Source of the DNA: Lachnospiraceae bacterium
GTDB lineage: Bacteria; Bacillota; Clostridia; Lachnospirales; Lachnospiraceae
Direction: 5' to 3'
Assembly: GCA_021203145.1 (NCBI GenBank)
Contig: JAJQBS010000060.1
Span: 1 to 32,038, forward strand
DNA: 32,038 bases
Part shown: positions 15,543 to 23,534 of the stretch, piece by piece
How positions within the stretch are numbered: position 1 is the stretch's first letter
Layout of the letters: each line of letters begins with the position of its first letter
Program-made: the position numbers and the translations under genes
Notes under the pieces: model-generated
What the model was told of the DNA's origin: nothing
Databases searched by the model: none
What the model saw: only the letters and a program-made list of their open reading frames with translations

Positions 15543-16046
15543 ATGTATTCGGTGGGAGATTATGTGGTAAAGGCAAACAGCGGCGTGTGCCGTGTGGAAG
15601 ATATTGTACATCTGAACCTTTCGAGTGTGAGCAGCGACCGGTTATATTACCTGCTGATCCCTCAGGCAGACAAAAACGCGAAGCTATATGTGCCTGTAGA
15701 TACTGGCGGCACCCTGATTCGCGGTGTGCTGACAGAGGAAGGGGCATGGGCCATCATTGATAAGATTCCGGATATCGACGAGACATGGATCGCGAATGAC
15801 AAGCTTCGCGAGCAGGAATATAAGGAAGCCCTCAAGAGCTGCGATCCGGAGCTTCTGATAGGTATCATTAAAAACATTTACCTGAGAAAGGCAAAACGGC
15901 TTTCAGAAGGGAAAAAGAGTACATCCGTAGATGAACGCTATTTCAGAATGGCGGAGCAGGCTTTATATTCGGAGCTGGCCTTCGCGATTGGCAGACAGCC
16001 GGATGAGATCAACGAAATCATCCAGGACAGGATTAAAAAGCAGTGA
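15543..16046 (+). CDS. CarD family transcriptional regulator
   Basis: A 167-aa protein. The N-terminal Tudor-like RNA-polymerase-interacting domain starts MYSVGDYVVKANSGVCRVED and continues with YYLLIPQADKNAKLYVPVD. The C-terminal helical region (about 80-165, ERYFRMAEQALYSELAFAIG) corresponds to the DNA-contacting helices of CarD/CdnL proteins. Such proteins bind the beta subunit of RNA polymerase and stabilise open promoter complexes. AAAGGAGAG precedes the ATG, and a strong terminator directly follows, so it is monocistronic. Confidence 0.88.
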   Translation: MYSVGDYVVKANSGVCRVEDIVHLNLSSVSSDRLYYLLIPQADKNAKLYVPVDTGGTLIRGVLTEEGAWAIIDKIPDIDETWIANDKLREQEYKEALKSCDPELLIGIIKNIYLRKAKRLSEGKKSTSVDERYFRMAEQALYSELAFAIGRQPDEINEIIQDRIKKQ

Positions 16047-16076
16047 ACCCATAATGTAAAAGCCAGGAGAATAAGA

Positions 16077-16108
16077 AACCCGATGATTGTTATGTCATCG
16101 GGTTTTTT
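16077..16108 (+). terminator. Intrinsic terminator of the CarD-like gene
   Basis: Perfect 10-bp stem AACCCGATGA (16077-16086) / TCATCGGGTT (16095-16104), 8-nt loop, T-run to 16108. Confidence 0.92.
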
Positions 16109-16194
16109 ATGCACAGGGCCAGGCAAGGAGTTTTGCGGCTAAAGCCGCCCCGGCCCGCGCGGGCGGATAGGGTGAGAGAACTCCCCCTATCCGA
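16103..16194 (+). repeat. Dispersed terminator-linked repeat, copy B (most complete)
   Basis: It follows the terminator T-tract: ATGCACAGGGCCAGGCAAGG, then a GCGGC-TAAA-GCCGC stem, then CCCCGGCCCGCGCGGGCGG, itself a strong GC palindrome. A further hairpin, GGATAGGG/CCCTATCC, ends near 16194. Related copies are at 9062 (+), 22337-22401 (-) and 27966 (+). Confidence 0.7.
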
Positions 16195-16211
16195 TTAATA
16201 TAAAAAAACAG

Positions 16212-16253
16212 TTGACAATCATAGAATATTAGTGTACTATGCCATTAGTACAC
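16212..16253 (+). promoter_or_regulatory. Promoter and operator of the gntR-ABC operon
   Basis: TTGACA (16212-16217), 17-bp spacer, TACTAT (16235-16240). A perfect 8-bp inverted repeat, GTGTACTA (16232-16239) / TAGTACAC (16246-16253), covers the -10 box and start-site region. This matches autorepression by the YtrA-type regulator encoded next. Confidence 0.8.
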
Positions 16254-16297
16254 ATGAAAAGCCGTTGGGAACAGACGGATGAAAGGAGTGGCAGTGA

Positions 16298-16672
16298 ATG
16301 CCTGAAATGGAGTACAATGCGTCTATACCAATTTACATTCAGGTGATGACCTCGATCAAACGGGACATTGTGACCGGGAAAATACAGCCGGGAGAGAAGC
16401 TCCCGTCGGTCAGGGACCTGGCCATCCGGTACTCGATCAATCCGAACACGGTGAGCAGGGTATACCGGGAGCTGGAGCTGGAGGATGTCTGCTTTACCAG
16501 GCGAGGAATGGGAACCTTCGTGACAGAGGACGCCGGGCGCGTGACGCGGATGCGCGAGGACATGGCGCAGGAGCTGATACGAGATTTTCTTGCGGGGATG
16601 CGGCAGCTTGGCATACCGGATGATGAGATTAAAAGACTGGTGGAGGAGTATGGGAAACAGGAAGGCGGATAA
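16298..16672 (+). CDS. GntR family regulator, YtrA subfamily
   Basis: A 124-aa protein with a GntR winged helix (PIYIQVMTSIKRDIVTGKIQ, then LPSVRDLAIRYSINPNTVSR and GMGTFVTE) and only a short C-terminal dimerisation tail of two helices. That architecture is typical of the YtrA subfamily, which controls adjacent ABC transporter genes, often in response to cell-envelope stress. The operator over its own -10 box supports autoregulation. A tandem repeat array separates it from the ABC genes. Confidence 0.9.
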   Translation: MPEMEYNASIPIYIQVMTSIKRDIVTGKIQPGEKLPSVRDLAIRYSINPNTVSRVYRELELEDVCFTRRGMGTFVTEDAGRVTRMREDMAQELIRDFLAGMRQLGIPDDEIKRLVEEYGKQEGG

Positions 16673-16700
16673 AAGGGAGCAGCAGAGCGGGAAATCAGAA

Positions 16701-16843
16701 GCCGGGATGCCGGGGAACGTGACATGGGAGAACTGACTTGTCAGGAAGCGCCGGGATGCCGGGGAACGTGACATAGGAGAGCCGGGATGCCGGGGAACGT
16801 GACATAGGAGAGCCAGGATGCCAGGAAAATGTGACACGGGAGA
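16701..16843 (+). repeat. 31-bp tandem repeat between gntR and the ABC gene
   Basis: Near-identical units of the form GCCGGGATGCCGGGGAACGT + GACATAGGAGA lie at 16701-16731, 16750-16780 and 16781-16811, with a diverged fourth at 16812-16843 and faint traces to about 16895. Units 1 and 2 are separated by 18 bp; the others are head to tail. There are no unique spacers as in a CRISPR array. Confidence 0.88.
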
Positions 16844-16940
16844 ACTCGGATGTCTGTTAGCGTGACAGAGGTACCGAAAAACGTGAGGGGCAGATAATAA
16901 CAGTACAGACAGAACTAAAGGAGAGAAGAGGAAAGAATAT

Positions 16941-17648
16941 ATGCTGGAATGCAAAGAAATTACAAAGGTTTACGGCAGGAAAGCAGCGGTAGATCATGTC
17001 TCGCTGAAGCTGGAGCCGGGGCATATCTACGCGATGCTGGGTCCGAATGGCAGCGGCAAGACGACCCTGATGAAGATGGCAGTGGGGCTTGTAAAGCCAA
17101 ATTCCGGCGGCTTCTGGTATCAGGAAGCTCCGGTGGGCAAGGAGAGCCGCCGCGAGATTGCGTACATGTCTACCGAGCCGTATTTTTACAACTGGATGAC
17201 CGCCGGGGATGTGGGCAGATACTATGATGATTTTTTTGAGGACTTCTCTATGGAACACTATCAGTCTCTGCTGAAGCGGATGGAGCTGACGCCGGATATG
17301 AAGACGAAGACACTTTCCTCCGGCATGATGGCGAAGCTGAAGATCGCGGTGACGATGGCGCGCAAGGCGAAGGTATATCTGCTGGATGAGCCGCTCAATG
17401 GGATTGATCTGCTGGCGCGGGATGTGATAGTTCAGACGGTGATTGAGCAATGCGGGTCAGACGTCGTACTCGTCATTTCCAGCCATCTGGTAGACGAACT
17501 GGAGCGCGTGGTGGATTCTGCTATCTTTATGAAAGAGGGATATCTGGCGCTGATGGGAGACGTGGAGGAGCTGCGCGTACAGCAGGGAAAATCAATGGTA
17601 GACCTGTATCGGGAAATTTATGGACACGGAGGGGAAGAAGGATGCTGA
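16941..17648 (+). CDS. ABC transporter ATP-binding protein (YtrB-like)
   Basis: A 235-aa nucleotide-binding subunit with Walker A GPNGSGKTT (34-42), signature LSSGMMAKLK, Walker B VYLLDEPLNGID and switch His in VISSHL. It forms the ATPase of an exporter-type transporter with the membrane protein encoded immediately downstream, whose ATG overlaps its last codons. The substrate is unknown; YtrA-linked transporters are often induced by wall-active antibiotics. Confidence 0.93.
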   Translation: MLECKEITKVYGRKAAVDHVSLKLEPGHIYAMLGPNGSGKTTLMKMAVGLVKPNSGGFWYQEAPVGKESRREIAYMSTEPYFYNWMTAGDVGRYYDDFFEDFSMEHYQSLLKRMELTPDMKTKTLSSGMMAKLKIAVTMARKAKVYLLDEPLNGIDLLARDVIVQTVIEQCGSDVVLVISSHLVDELERVVDSAIFMKEGYLALMGDVEELRVQQGKSMVDLYREIYGHGGEEGC

Positions 17649-18358
17649 AGCTGATGAAATATGAATTTCGCAAGACCATGTTTTCAAAGATGATCCTGCT
17701 GGTGATCACTGCGATTCTGGAGCTTTTGTTTCTGGCGGGCATTTTTCTAAACTGGGACAATGGCCTTGCATGGGGGATTATCGGCCTGACTTTGTGTGCT
17801 ATCGTAGGGATTTTTTACATCGGGCTGGAGAGCCTGATGGTATTTCACCGGGACCTGAACACGAAGCAGAGCTATATGCTGTTTCTTACGCCGTATGACA
17901 GCTATCAGATCCTGGGGGCTAAGGTGTTGGAAAATGGGCTTTCTTTACTGCTGTCAGGCTGTTTTTTCGCGGCACTGGCTGCGATTGACTTTTCTGTCAC
18001 AGTTGTTTATCTGGGAGGATTCAAAGAACTGGTAAGTGTGGTGAGCCAGCTCCTGAAACAGATTAGCGTAGAGATTCATTTTACCACAGCGGAAAGCCTG
18101 ATCGAGGTTTTCGCAGTTTTGTCCGTCTGGCTGATGACGATTGTGACAGGCTTTCTGGCCATTGTTCTTTGCGCCACAGTCCTTGCAGGGAAACGGTTCA
18201 GCGGATTTGTAAGCTTTCTGATCTTTCTGCTGATTTTCTGGGGCAGCAGTTTTCTGACCAACCGGATTCCGAATGGCCTTGGGACTACGATGTACTACCT
18301 CGTGAATATTCTCGCGGCATTGGCGCTCACGGCGGTGATGTATCTGATTTCAGGCTAG
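17642..18358 (+). CDS. ABC transporter membrane subunit
   Basis: The start at 17642 (MLKLMKYEFRKTMFSKM) overlaps the ATPase gene by 7 bp and has GGAGGGGA upstream; a longer open frame to 17450 is the shadow of the ATPase gene. The 238-aa product has six hydrophobic spans (for example MILLVITAILELLFLAGIF and GFVSFLIFLLIFWG) and a cytosolic N-terminal KYEFRKT typical of ABC-2-type permeases paired with YtrB-like ATPases. Confidence 0.88.
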   Translation: MLKLMKYEFRKTMFSKMILLVITAILELLFLAGIFLNWDNGLAWGIIGLTLCAIVGIFYIGLESLMVFHRDLNTKQSYMLFLTPYDSYQILGAKVLENGLSLLLSGCFFAALAAIDFSVTVVYLGGFKELVSVVSQLLKQISVEIHFTTAESLIEVFAVLSVWLMTIVTGFLAIVLCATVLAGKRFSGFVSFLIFLLIFWGSSFLTNRIPNGLGTTMYYLVNILAALALTAVMYLISG

Positions 18359-18504
18359 ATTATGGAGCGAAAGCTGAGCGTGTGAAAATTTCTGCATGTT
18401 ATGTCTGCACTGAGTATTTTGCTGTGTGGTGCGCACGGAATGAGTAAAATCGAAAAAATTCAGACAAAACCGCAGAAATGTTGATAGTAAAATAGACGGA
18501 TACA

Positions 18505-18513
18505 TGCTATACT
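18505..18513 (+). promoter_or_regulatory. Extended -10 promoter for the DUF308 gene
   Basis: TGCTATACT (18505-18513) is an extended -10 element 28 bp before the start codon; no good -35 is spaced at 17 bp. Confidence 0.4.
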
Positions 18514-18541
18514 TCATCCAGTGATGAAGGGAGGTCTTTTC

Positions 18542-19138
18542 ATGGAACTTTTTAAGAAAATACGGATGAATCTGGTTGTTAATGCGCTGCTGACGGTTCT
18601 GGTAGGGATCCTGTTTGTGCTGAATCCGGCCGGGACGGGAGGCACGATCGCACTGATCGCCGGGATCGCGATCCTTATTTCCGGCATAGGCGATATTATC
18701 CGCTACATCAGTGACCGGGACTACGGATTTCTTGTGAGCGGAAGCCTGTTCGGCGGTGTGATCAAATGTATACTCGGTCTGTTTGCAATCACGCACACGG
18801 GGACGATCATCACCCTGCTGTCCTACATCCTGAGTGTGTTTGTCATCATCGGCGGTGTGAATTGCCTGGAAAATTCCATGCAGCTGAAGCACGCACTTGT
18901 CTCAGGATGGGTCGTAAATATGGTATTGTCAGCCGCGATCCTGGCAGCGGGTATTTTCATGCTGTTCTTTCCGTTTGACGCGGCCTCTACGGCGATTATC
19001 ATCGTCGGCATCATTCTGATAGCCGATGGCCTGAACGAGCTGTTTACCGCTTACCGCATGCGCAGGATCGGCAAAGATTTCGTAAGGTCGATGAAGGATA
19101 TCCGGGATGAGTTTAACGGGGATATTATTGACATGTAG
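18542..19138 (+). CDS. DUF308/HdeD-like membrane protein
   Basis: A 198-aa protein starting after GGGAGG (ATG 18542; an in-frame GTG at 18521 is less well placed). It has six hydrophobic spans in three helical pairs with the internal pattern of DUF308: LLTVLVGILFVLNP, then IALIAGIAILISGIGD, VLSAAILAAGIFMLFFPFDA and IIIVGIILIADGLNEL. The N-terminus and the long C-terminal tail (RMRRIGKDFVRSMKDIRDE) are charged and probably cytosolic. HdeD in enterobacteria is an acid-stress membrane protein; here no function is known. Confidence 0.85.
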   Translation: MELFKKIRMNLVVNALLTVLVGILFVLNPAGTGGTIALIAGIAILISGIGDIIRYISDRDYGFLVSGSLFGGVIKCILGLFAITHTGTIITLLSYILSVFVIIGGVNCLENSMQLKHALVSGWVVNMVLSAAILAAGIFMLFFPFDAASTAIIIVGIILIADGLNELFTAYRMRRIGKDFVRSMKDIRDEFNGDIIDM

Positions 19139-19276
19139 GAGTGTTCTGTAAAGAAATGCGGCTCGTTTTTTCTGGGTGAAAAGTCATGAAAAAAGGAGAG
19201 ACGCATATACTAAAATATCACTGAAATAGGACTGGACATTCTTTTGCCTGTCAGCTATTATATTATCAGTGATCGC

Positions 19277-19331
19277 GTTGCAGATGCTTGCGGGGCCTGC
19301 AACCTGGGGAGAAACCTTCGGGGATCTCCCC
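19277..19331 (+). terminator. Two adjacent hairpins after the DUF308 gene
   Basis: GTTGCAG (19277-19283) / CTGCAAC (19297-19303), then GGGGAGA (19306-19312) / TCTCCCC (19325-19331), both perfect, with a weak ATTTTA tail. They probably end transcription before the trp leader, although the T-tract is short. Confidence 0.5.
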
Positions 19332-19391
19332 ATTTTACTATAATAGCGTCTTTATGAAAATTTGTGAGCTGCGTAGCCAGGAAAAAACTCG

Positions 19392-19420
19392 TTGACAAAC
19401 CGAGATCGTTGTAGTAGACT
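19392..19420 (+). promoter_or_regulatory. Promoter of the trp operon
   Basis: TTGACA (19392-19397), 17-bp spacer, TAGACT (19415-19420), immediately upstream of the T-box leader. Confidence 0.75.
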
Positions 19421-19426
19421 GGACAC

Positions 19427-19853
19427 AGTTAAAAATGAACAAACCGTTGAGGCGGAAATAAAGGCAGTAGATGCGCCCACAGAGAGTCCGGGCGCGGCAG
19501 GGAAGTTCAAAGCCGAAGATAGTTTCTCGCAGGAGATACTGATGCTGGTGATGAAGGGACAGATAGCCGCGCATAGCTGAGAGCCGGATGGAGATGCAGA
19601 TTGTCAAATGGACCGCGGAGGGCGCAGTCAAAGGCGCATTAGCACAGGAATCGTGATCTGCTTTGGAAGAGATGGGCAGTGACACATATTTTTTTCGTAC
19701 TGTGCTGCCGAGTATTCTGCGACGTGAGGGCATACGTCAGTTGCCGGAGATATGTCAGTATCTCGTAAGCGCACGGGGATTCCCGTGAATCAGGGTGGCA
19801 CCGCGGAAGTATATTCGTCCCTGACAGATTGGAAGAATCTGTCAGGGATTTTT
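19427..19853 (+). promoter_or_regulatory. T-box leader controlling the trp operon
   Basis: The conserved T-box sequence AGGGTGGCACCGCGG lies at 19792-19806. The competing terminator is a 13-bp stem (19818-19830 / 19836-19848) followed by five T. TCAGGG (19790-19795) can instead pair with CCCTGA (19819-19824) to form the antiterminator. An AGTAGA and an AGAGAG motif (about 19468-19487) mark stem I. A candidate tryptophan specifier UGG is at 19609-19611 in the context AAA-TGG-ACC; I inferred this from pattern, and another UGG exists near 19553. Uncharged tRNA-Trp would favour read-through. The leader is long (about 425 nt), so stem I or the linker carries extra elements. Confidence 0.92.
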
Positions 19854-19997
19854 GTCGTTTAAGGATTTGTCGTTCAGGGTTTTGCCAGTGACGGGCTTTG
19901 ATGATAAAAACTACGATTTAGAGATTGGACTGTTTCATGTTTTTTCTGATTTGAAATTTCATCGTTTGGAGATTATATCGTTAAAGGAGGCCACAAT

Positions 19998-21488
19998 ATG
20001 TATCCATCATTGGAGAAAGCAAAGCAAATCGCCGCTTCCGGCGATTATCGGAGGATTCCGGTGTGCCGTGAGATGCTCTCGGACCGGTTCACTCCGATCG
20101 AGGTGATGCGGACGCTGCGGGCGGCGAGTCGTCACTGCTATATGCTGGAGAGCGCGGAGGCACACCATCAGTGGGGGCGCTACACATTTCTGGGCTACGC
20201 GCCGACTCTGGAGATCACCTGTGCGAACGGAGTTGTGAAGCTGCGCAGCGGCAACGATGTCTCTGACGGACAGGTGAAAGAGGAGACTCGTACCTGCAGT
20301 CCACAGAGCGTGATCCGGGAGATTCTGGTTGCGAACAAAAGCCCGAAAATCGAGGGGATGCCGTCCTTTACCGGCGGCCTGGTCGGTTACTTTTCTTATG
20401 ATTATATCTGCTACAGTGAGCCGACGCTGAAGTTTACCGGAGAGGATGAGGAAAATTTCCAGGATGCAGATCTGATGCTTTTTGACCGCGTGATTGCGTT
20501 TGACAATTACCGGCAGAAGCTGATCCTGATCTGCGGCGTGGAGACGACCAGACTGGAGGCGTCTTACCAGGAGGCGGAGGCGAAGCTGAGGGAGATTGAG
20601 CATTTGCTCAAAAGCGGTGTGAAGGCGTATTTCGCCCCGCTGCGCCTGAAAGAGGAAATCACCCCGTGTTTTTCGCGGGAACGCTATAAGGCTATGGTGG
20701 AGAAGGCGAAGCATTACATTCACGAGGGCGATATTTTCCAGGTGGTGCTTTCCAATCCGCTGCAGGCTGATGCGGAGGGCAGTTTGTTTGACAGCTACCG
20801 GGTGCTCCGCACATCGAACCCGTCGCCCTATATGTTTTATTTTTCCAGTGACGACATCGAGCTGGTGGGCGCTTCACCGGAGACGCTGGTAAAGCTTGAG
20901 GATGGCATATTGCATACGTTTCCGCTTGCGGGGACCCGGCCGCGCGGAGCGACGGACGAGGAAGACCGGCGTCTGGAGGAGGAGCTTCTCGCGGATGAAA
21001 AGGAGCTGTCGGAGCATAATATGTTGGTCGACCTGGGGCGTAATGACATCGGCAAAATCAGCGAGATCGGTACGGTGCATGTGGAAAAATATCTCTCGAT
21101 TGAGCGCTATTCTCATGTGATGCACATCGGATCGACAGTGGCGGGACAGATTCGCAAAGACTGCGACGCGGTGGACGCGGTGGATTCGATTCTTCCTGCG
21201 GGGACGCTCTCCGGGGCGCCAAAGCTGCGGGCCTGCCAGATTATTGACGAACTGGAGGGGCGCAAGCGCGGCGTGTACGGCGGCGCGATCGGCTATCTGG
21301 ATTTTGCCGGCAATCTTGACACCTGCATCGCGATCCGGCTGGCCTTTAAGAAAAACGGGCGTATTACCATCCGCTCGGGCGCGGGAATCGTTGCGGACAG
21401 CGTGCCGGATAAAGAATTCGAGGAGTGCTGCAATAAGGCGCGCGCCGTGGTCGATGCGGTACGGGCATCCGAAGGAGGTGTGGAGTAA
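19998..21488 (+). CDS. trpE: Anthranilate synthase component I
   Basis: A 496-aa large subunit that converts chorismate and ammonia (from TrpG) to anthranilate, first step of tryptophan synthesis. The N-terminal Trp feedback site motif is present (MLESAEAHHQWGRYTFLGYA). The chorismate-binding domain shows VGASPETLVKLEDG, PAGTLSGAPKLRAC and GGAIGYLDFAGNLDTCIAIR. AAAGGAGG at 19983-19990 fixes the start. The stop overlaps the trpG start by one base, giving coupled synthesis of the two subunits. Confidence 0.97.
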   Translation: MYPSLEKAKQIAASGDYRRIPVCREMLSDRFTPIEVMRTLRAASRHCYMLESAEAHHQWGRYTFLGYAPTLEITCANGVVKLRSGNDVSDGQVKEETRTCSPQSVIREILVANKSPKIEGMPSFTGGLVGYFSYDYICYSEPTLKFTGEDEENFQDADLMLFDRVIAFDNYRQKLILICGVETTRLEASYQEAEAKLREIEHLLKSGVKAYFAPLRLKEEITPCFSRERYKAMVEKAKHYIHEGDIFQVVLSNPLQADAEGSLFDSYRVLRTSNPSPYMFYFSSDDIELVGASPETLVKLEDGILHTFPLAGTRPRGATDEEDRRLEEELLADEKELSEHNMLVDLGRNDIGKISEIGTVHVEKYLSIERYSHVMHIGSTVAGQIRKDCDAVDAVDSILPAGTLSGAPKLRACQIIDELEGRKRGVYGGAIGYLDFAGNLDTCIAIRLAFKKNGRITIRSGAGIVADSVPDKEFEECCNKARAVVDAVRASEGGVE

Positions 21489-22141
21489 TGGTGCTTCTGA
21501 TTGACAATTATGATAGCTTCTCCTACAATCTGTATCAGCTGATCGGCGCGATCCGCTCAGATATCAAGGTGATCCGCAACGACGTCTGCACGGTCGAAGA
21601 GATTGCGGCAATGCAGCCGGAGGCGATCTTCATTTCACCGGGGCCGGGACGACCGGAGGATGCGGGGATCTGTGTGGAGATGATACGGAAGCTGAGCGGA
21701 TATCAGGCAGACGGGAATTCCAATGGAAGCCCTGCAGACGTGAATGGAGTTCTGAATGGCGCAGGGATTTCAAAGAAACCGGCCGGCATCCCCATGTTTG
21801 GCGTCTGCCTCGGCCATCAGGCAATCTGCCAGGCATTCGGCGCGACCGTGACTTACGCAAAAGAGCTGATGCACGGTAAAAAATCCGAACTGCTCATTGA
21901 GCCGGATTCCGTACTGTTTCAGAGCCTGCACTCCGGCATGACGGCGGCGCGGTACCATTCCCTCTCCGTAAAAGAAGATACTTTGCCCGCCGCGCTCCGC
22001 GTGACCGCTCGTACCCCGGATGGGGAGGTGATGGCGGTCGAGCATCAGGATTACCCGGTGTATGGTGTGCAGTTCCACCCGGAATCTGTCATGACCCCAC
22101 AGGGACTGCAGGTCGTCCGAAATTTTTTGAGCCAGCTGTGA
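21488..22141 (+). CDS. trpG: Anthranilate synthase component II (glutamine amidotransferase)
   Basis: A 217-aa class I amidotransferase that supplies ammonia to TrpE. The triad is complete: Cys107 in FGVCLGHQAI, His197 and Glu199 in QFHPESV. Between the helix ending VEMIRKLSGY and IPMFGVCLGH there is an insertion of about 26 residues (72-98), rich in Gly, Asn, Ser and Ala, not found in typical TrpG of about 190 aa. It sits on a surface loop before the nucleophile strand and probably does not affect activity. Confidence 0.95.
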   Translation: MVLLIDNYDSFSYNLYQLIGAIRSDIKVIRNDVCTVEEIAAMQPEAIFISPGPGRPEDAGICVEMIRKLSGYQADGNSNGSPADVNGVLNGAGISKKPAGIPMFGVCLGHQAICQAFGATVTYAKELMHGKKSELLIEPDSVLFQSLHSGMTAARYHSLSVKEDTLPAALRVTARTPDGEVMAVEHQDYPVYGVQFHPESVMTPQGLQVVRNFLSQL

Positions 22142-22265
22142 AAAACCTGCTGCCTGAATCAGGATACTAAGCGGCCTGTTGTTTGCAGCCACGATGCAGC
22201 AGCGAAATGAAAAGTAAGATCCGGCAGATGATTCTGTGAGGGACGATAAAATGAAAGCATAATAA

Positions 22266-22310
22266 TTTTAGAACTCAATATTTTAGAACACAAATTTTTA
22301 GAACATAATA
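22266..22310 (+). repeat. 15-bp tandem repeat, 3 copies
   Basis: TTTTAGAACTCAATA (22266-22280), TTTTAGAACACAAAT (22281-22295) and TTTTAGAACATAATA (22296-22310) are in exact 15-bp register and share TTTTAGAAC. Confidence 0.85.
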
Positions 22311-22336
22311 ATCGGGTGGAAGACATTTAGCTTTCT

Positions 22337-22401
22337 GCCCGCCCGCGCGGGCCGGGGCAGCTAAGCTGCAAATACCATATCCGGCTCTGCGCATAAAAAA
22401 A
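22337..22401 (-). repeat. Dispersed terminator-linked repeat, copy C (inverted)
   Basis: Read on the minus strand: T-tract, ATGCGCAGAGCC, a GCAGC-TTA-GCTGC stem, then CCCCGGCCCGCGCGGGCGG, identical to copy B (16103) in the last block. On the + strand its T-tract becomes the A-run just before the trpD ribosome binding site. Confidence 0.7.
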
Positions 22402-22417
22402 GAAAGGCGGCAACATT

Positions 22418-23428
22418 ATGATCAAAGAAGCTATCATCAAACTTTCCAACAAGCAGGATCTGACCTACGAGGAGGCAGAAGCGGTCATGCTCGAAATCAT
22501 GAGCGGTGAGACGACGGATGTGCAGATTTCCTCCTACCTGACCGCGCTCGCGATGAAAGGCGAGACGATCGACGAGATTACAGCGTCCGCTGCAGGTATG
22601 AGAGCGAAGGGCATCCACCTTCTGCATGAAATGGATGTGCTGGAGATCGTTGGAACCGGCGGCGACAAGGCGAATTCCTTTAATATTTCCACAACCTCGT
22701 CCATGGTTATCGCGGCGGGCGGCGTCCCGGTTGCGAAGCACGGCAACCGTGCGGCTTCCTCCAAATGCGGCGCGGCAGATGTGCTGGAAGCACTCGGCGT
22801 AAAGATTTCTCTTTCTCCGGAAAAATGTCTGGAGCTGATCAAATCCATCAATATCTGCTTCCTGTTTGCGCAGACCTATCACACCGCAATGCGCTTCGTC
22901 GGCCCGGTGCGCAAGGAACTTGGCATTCGCACGATTTTCAACATCCTTGGGCCGCTCTCCAATCCGGCGGGCGCGAACATGGAGCTGATGGGCGTCTATG
23001 ATGAAACAATCGTCGAGCCGCTGGCGCGGGTACTCAACAATCTTGGCGTGACAAGCGGCCTGGTCGTGTACGGCATGGATAAGCTGGATGAGATTTCCAT
23101 GAGCGCGCCGACAAAGGTGTGTGAGATTCGCGACGGAAGCTACAAAACCTATATGCTCACACCGGAGCAGTTTGGCTATGAGCGCTGTGCGAAGGATGAG
23201 CTGCTCGGCGGCACGCCGGAAGAAAACGCGGCGATCACACGCGCCATCCTGGATGGCACGGACCGTGGCCCGAAGCGCCAGGCAGTCTGCCTGAATGCGG
23301 GTGGGGCGCTTTATATTGCAGACAAGGCGGTGACTATCGAGGAAGGCGTACGCATGGCGGAACAGCTGATCGATGACGGTTCCGCGAAGAAGGTGCTGGA
23401 GGCGTTTATCGAGCAGAGCAACCAGTAA
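22418..23428 (+). CDS. trpD: Anthranilate phosphoribosyltransferase
   Basis: Transfers phosphoribose from PRPP to anthranilate. The 336-aa length is normal. The PRPP-binding glycine loop is [17 protein letters not shown], followed by [20 protein letters not shown] and the second metal-site region [15 protein letters not shown], where the paired acidic residues have the form DE. AGAAAGG precedes the ATG. Confidence 0.97.
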   Translation: MIKEAIIKLSNKQDLTYEEAEAVMLEIMSGETTDVQISSYLTALAMKGETIDEITASAAGMRAKGIHLLHEMDVLEIVGTGGDKANSFNISTTSSMVIAAGGVPVAKHGNRAASSKCGAADVLEALGVKISLSPEKCLELIKSINICFLFAQTYHTAMRFVGPVRKELGIRTIFNILGPLSNPAGANMELMGVYDETIVEPLARVLNNLGVTSGLVVYGMDKLDEISMSAPTKVCEIRDGSYKTYMLTPEQFGYERCAKDELLGGTPEENAAITRAILDGTDRGPKRQAVCLNAGGALYIADKAVTIEEGVRMAEQLIDDGSAKKVLEAFIEQSNQ

Positions 23429-23534
23429 TAATACATTCGTAACTGTTCCGTATTTTCGCGGTTACAAATACTCATAAGTTGTGGCGTTGCTTACTGTACA
23501 GAAATGCCGACAATGATCAGGAGAACATGAGAAT

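Larger units (their letters stand above)
22142..22417. other. Spacer between trpG and trpD with repeats
   Basis: This long gap in an otherwise compact operon holds a 15-bp tandem triplicate (22266-22310) and an inverted copy of the dispersed repeat (22337-22401). A TAATAAT at about 22305 is a possible -10 but lacks a partner -35. Confidence 0.5.

Noticed and set aside
16701..16843. CRISPR-like array of about 31-bp repeats near a Cas10-like gene in the same window
   Set aside because: Units are head to tail with no unique spacers, GC-rich, and lie between two operon genes 15 kb from the Cas10-like frame.
16229..16954. 241-residue minus-strand frame with Ser/Pro/His periodic repeats
   Set aside because: It is the antisense translation of the 31-bp tandem repeat, crosses the gntR gene and promoter, and has no family pattern.
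17450..17641. Extended start for the ABC membrane subunit
   Set aside because: It is the shadow of the ATPase C-terminus; the 17642 ATG has a ribosome site and yields the usual N-terminus.
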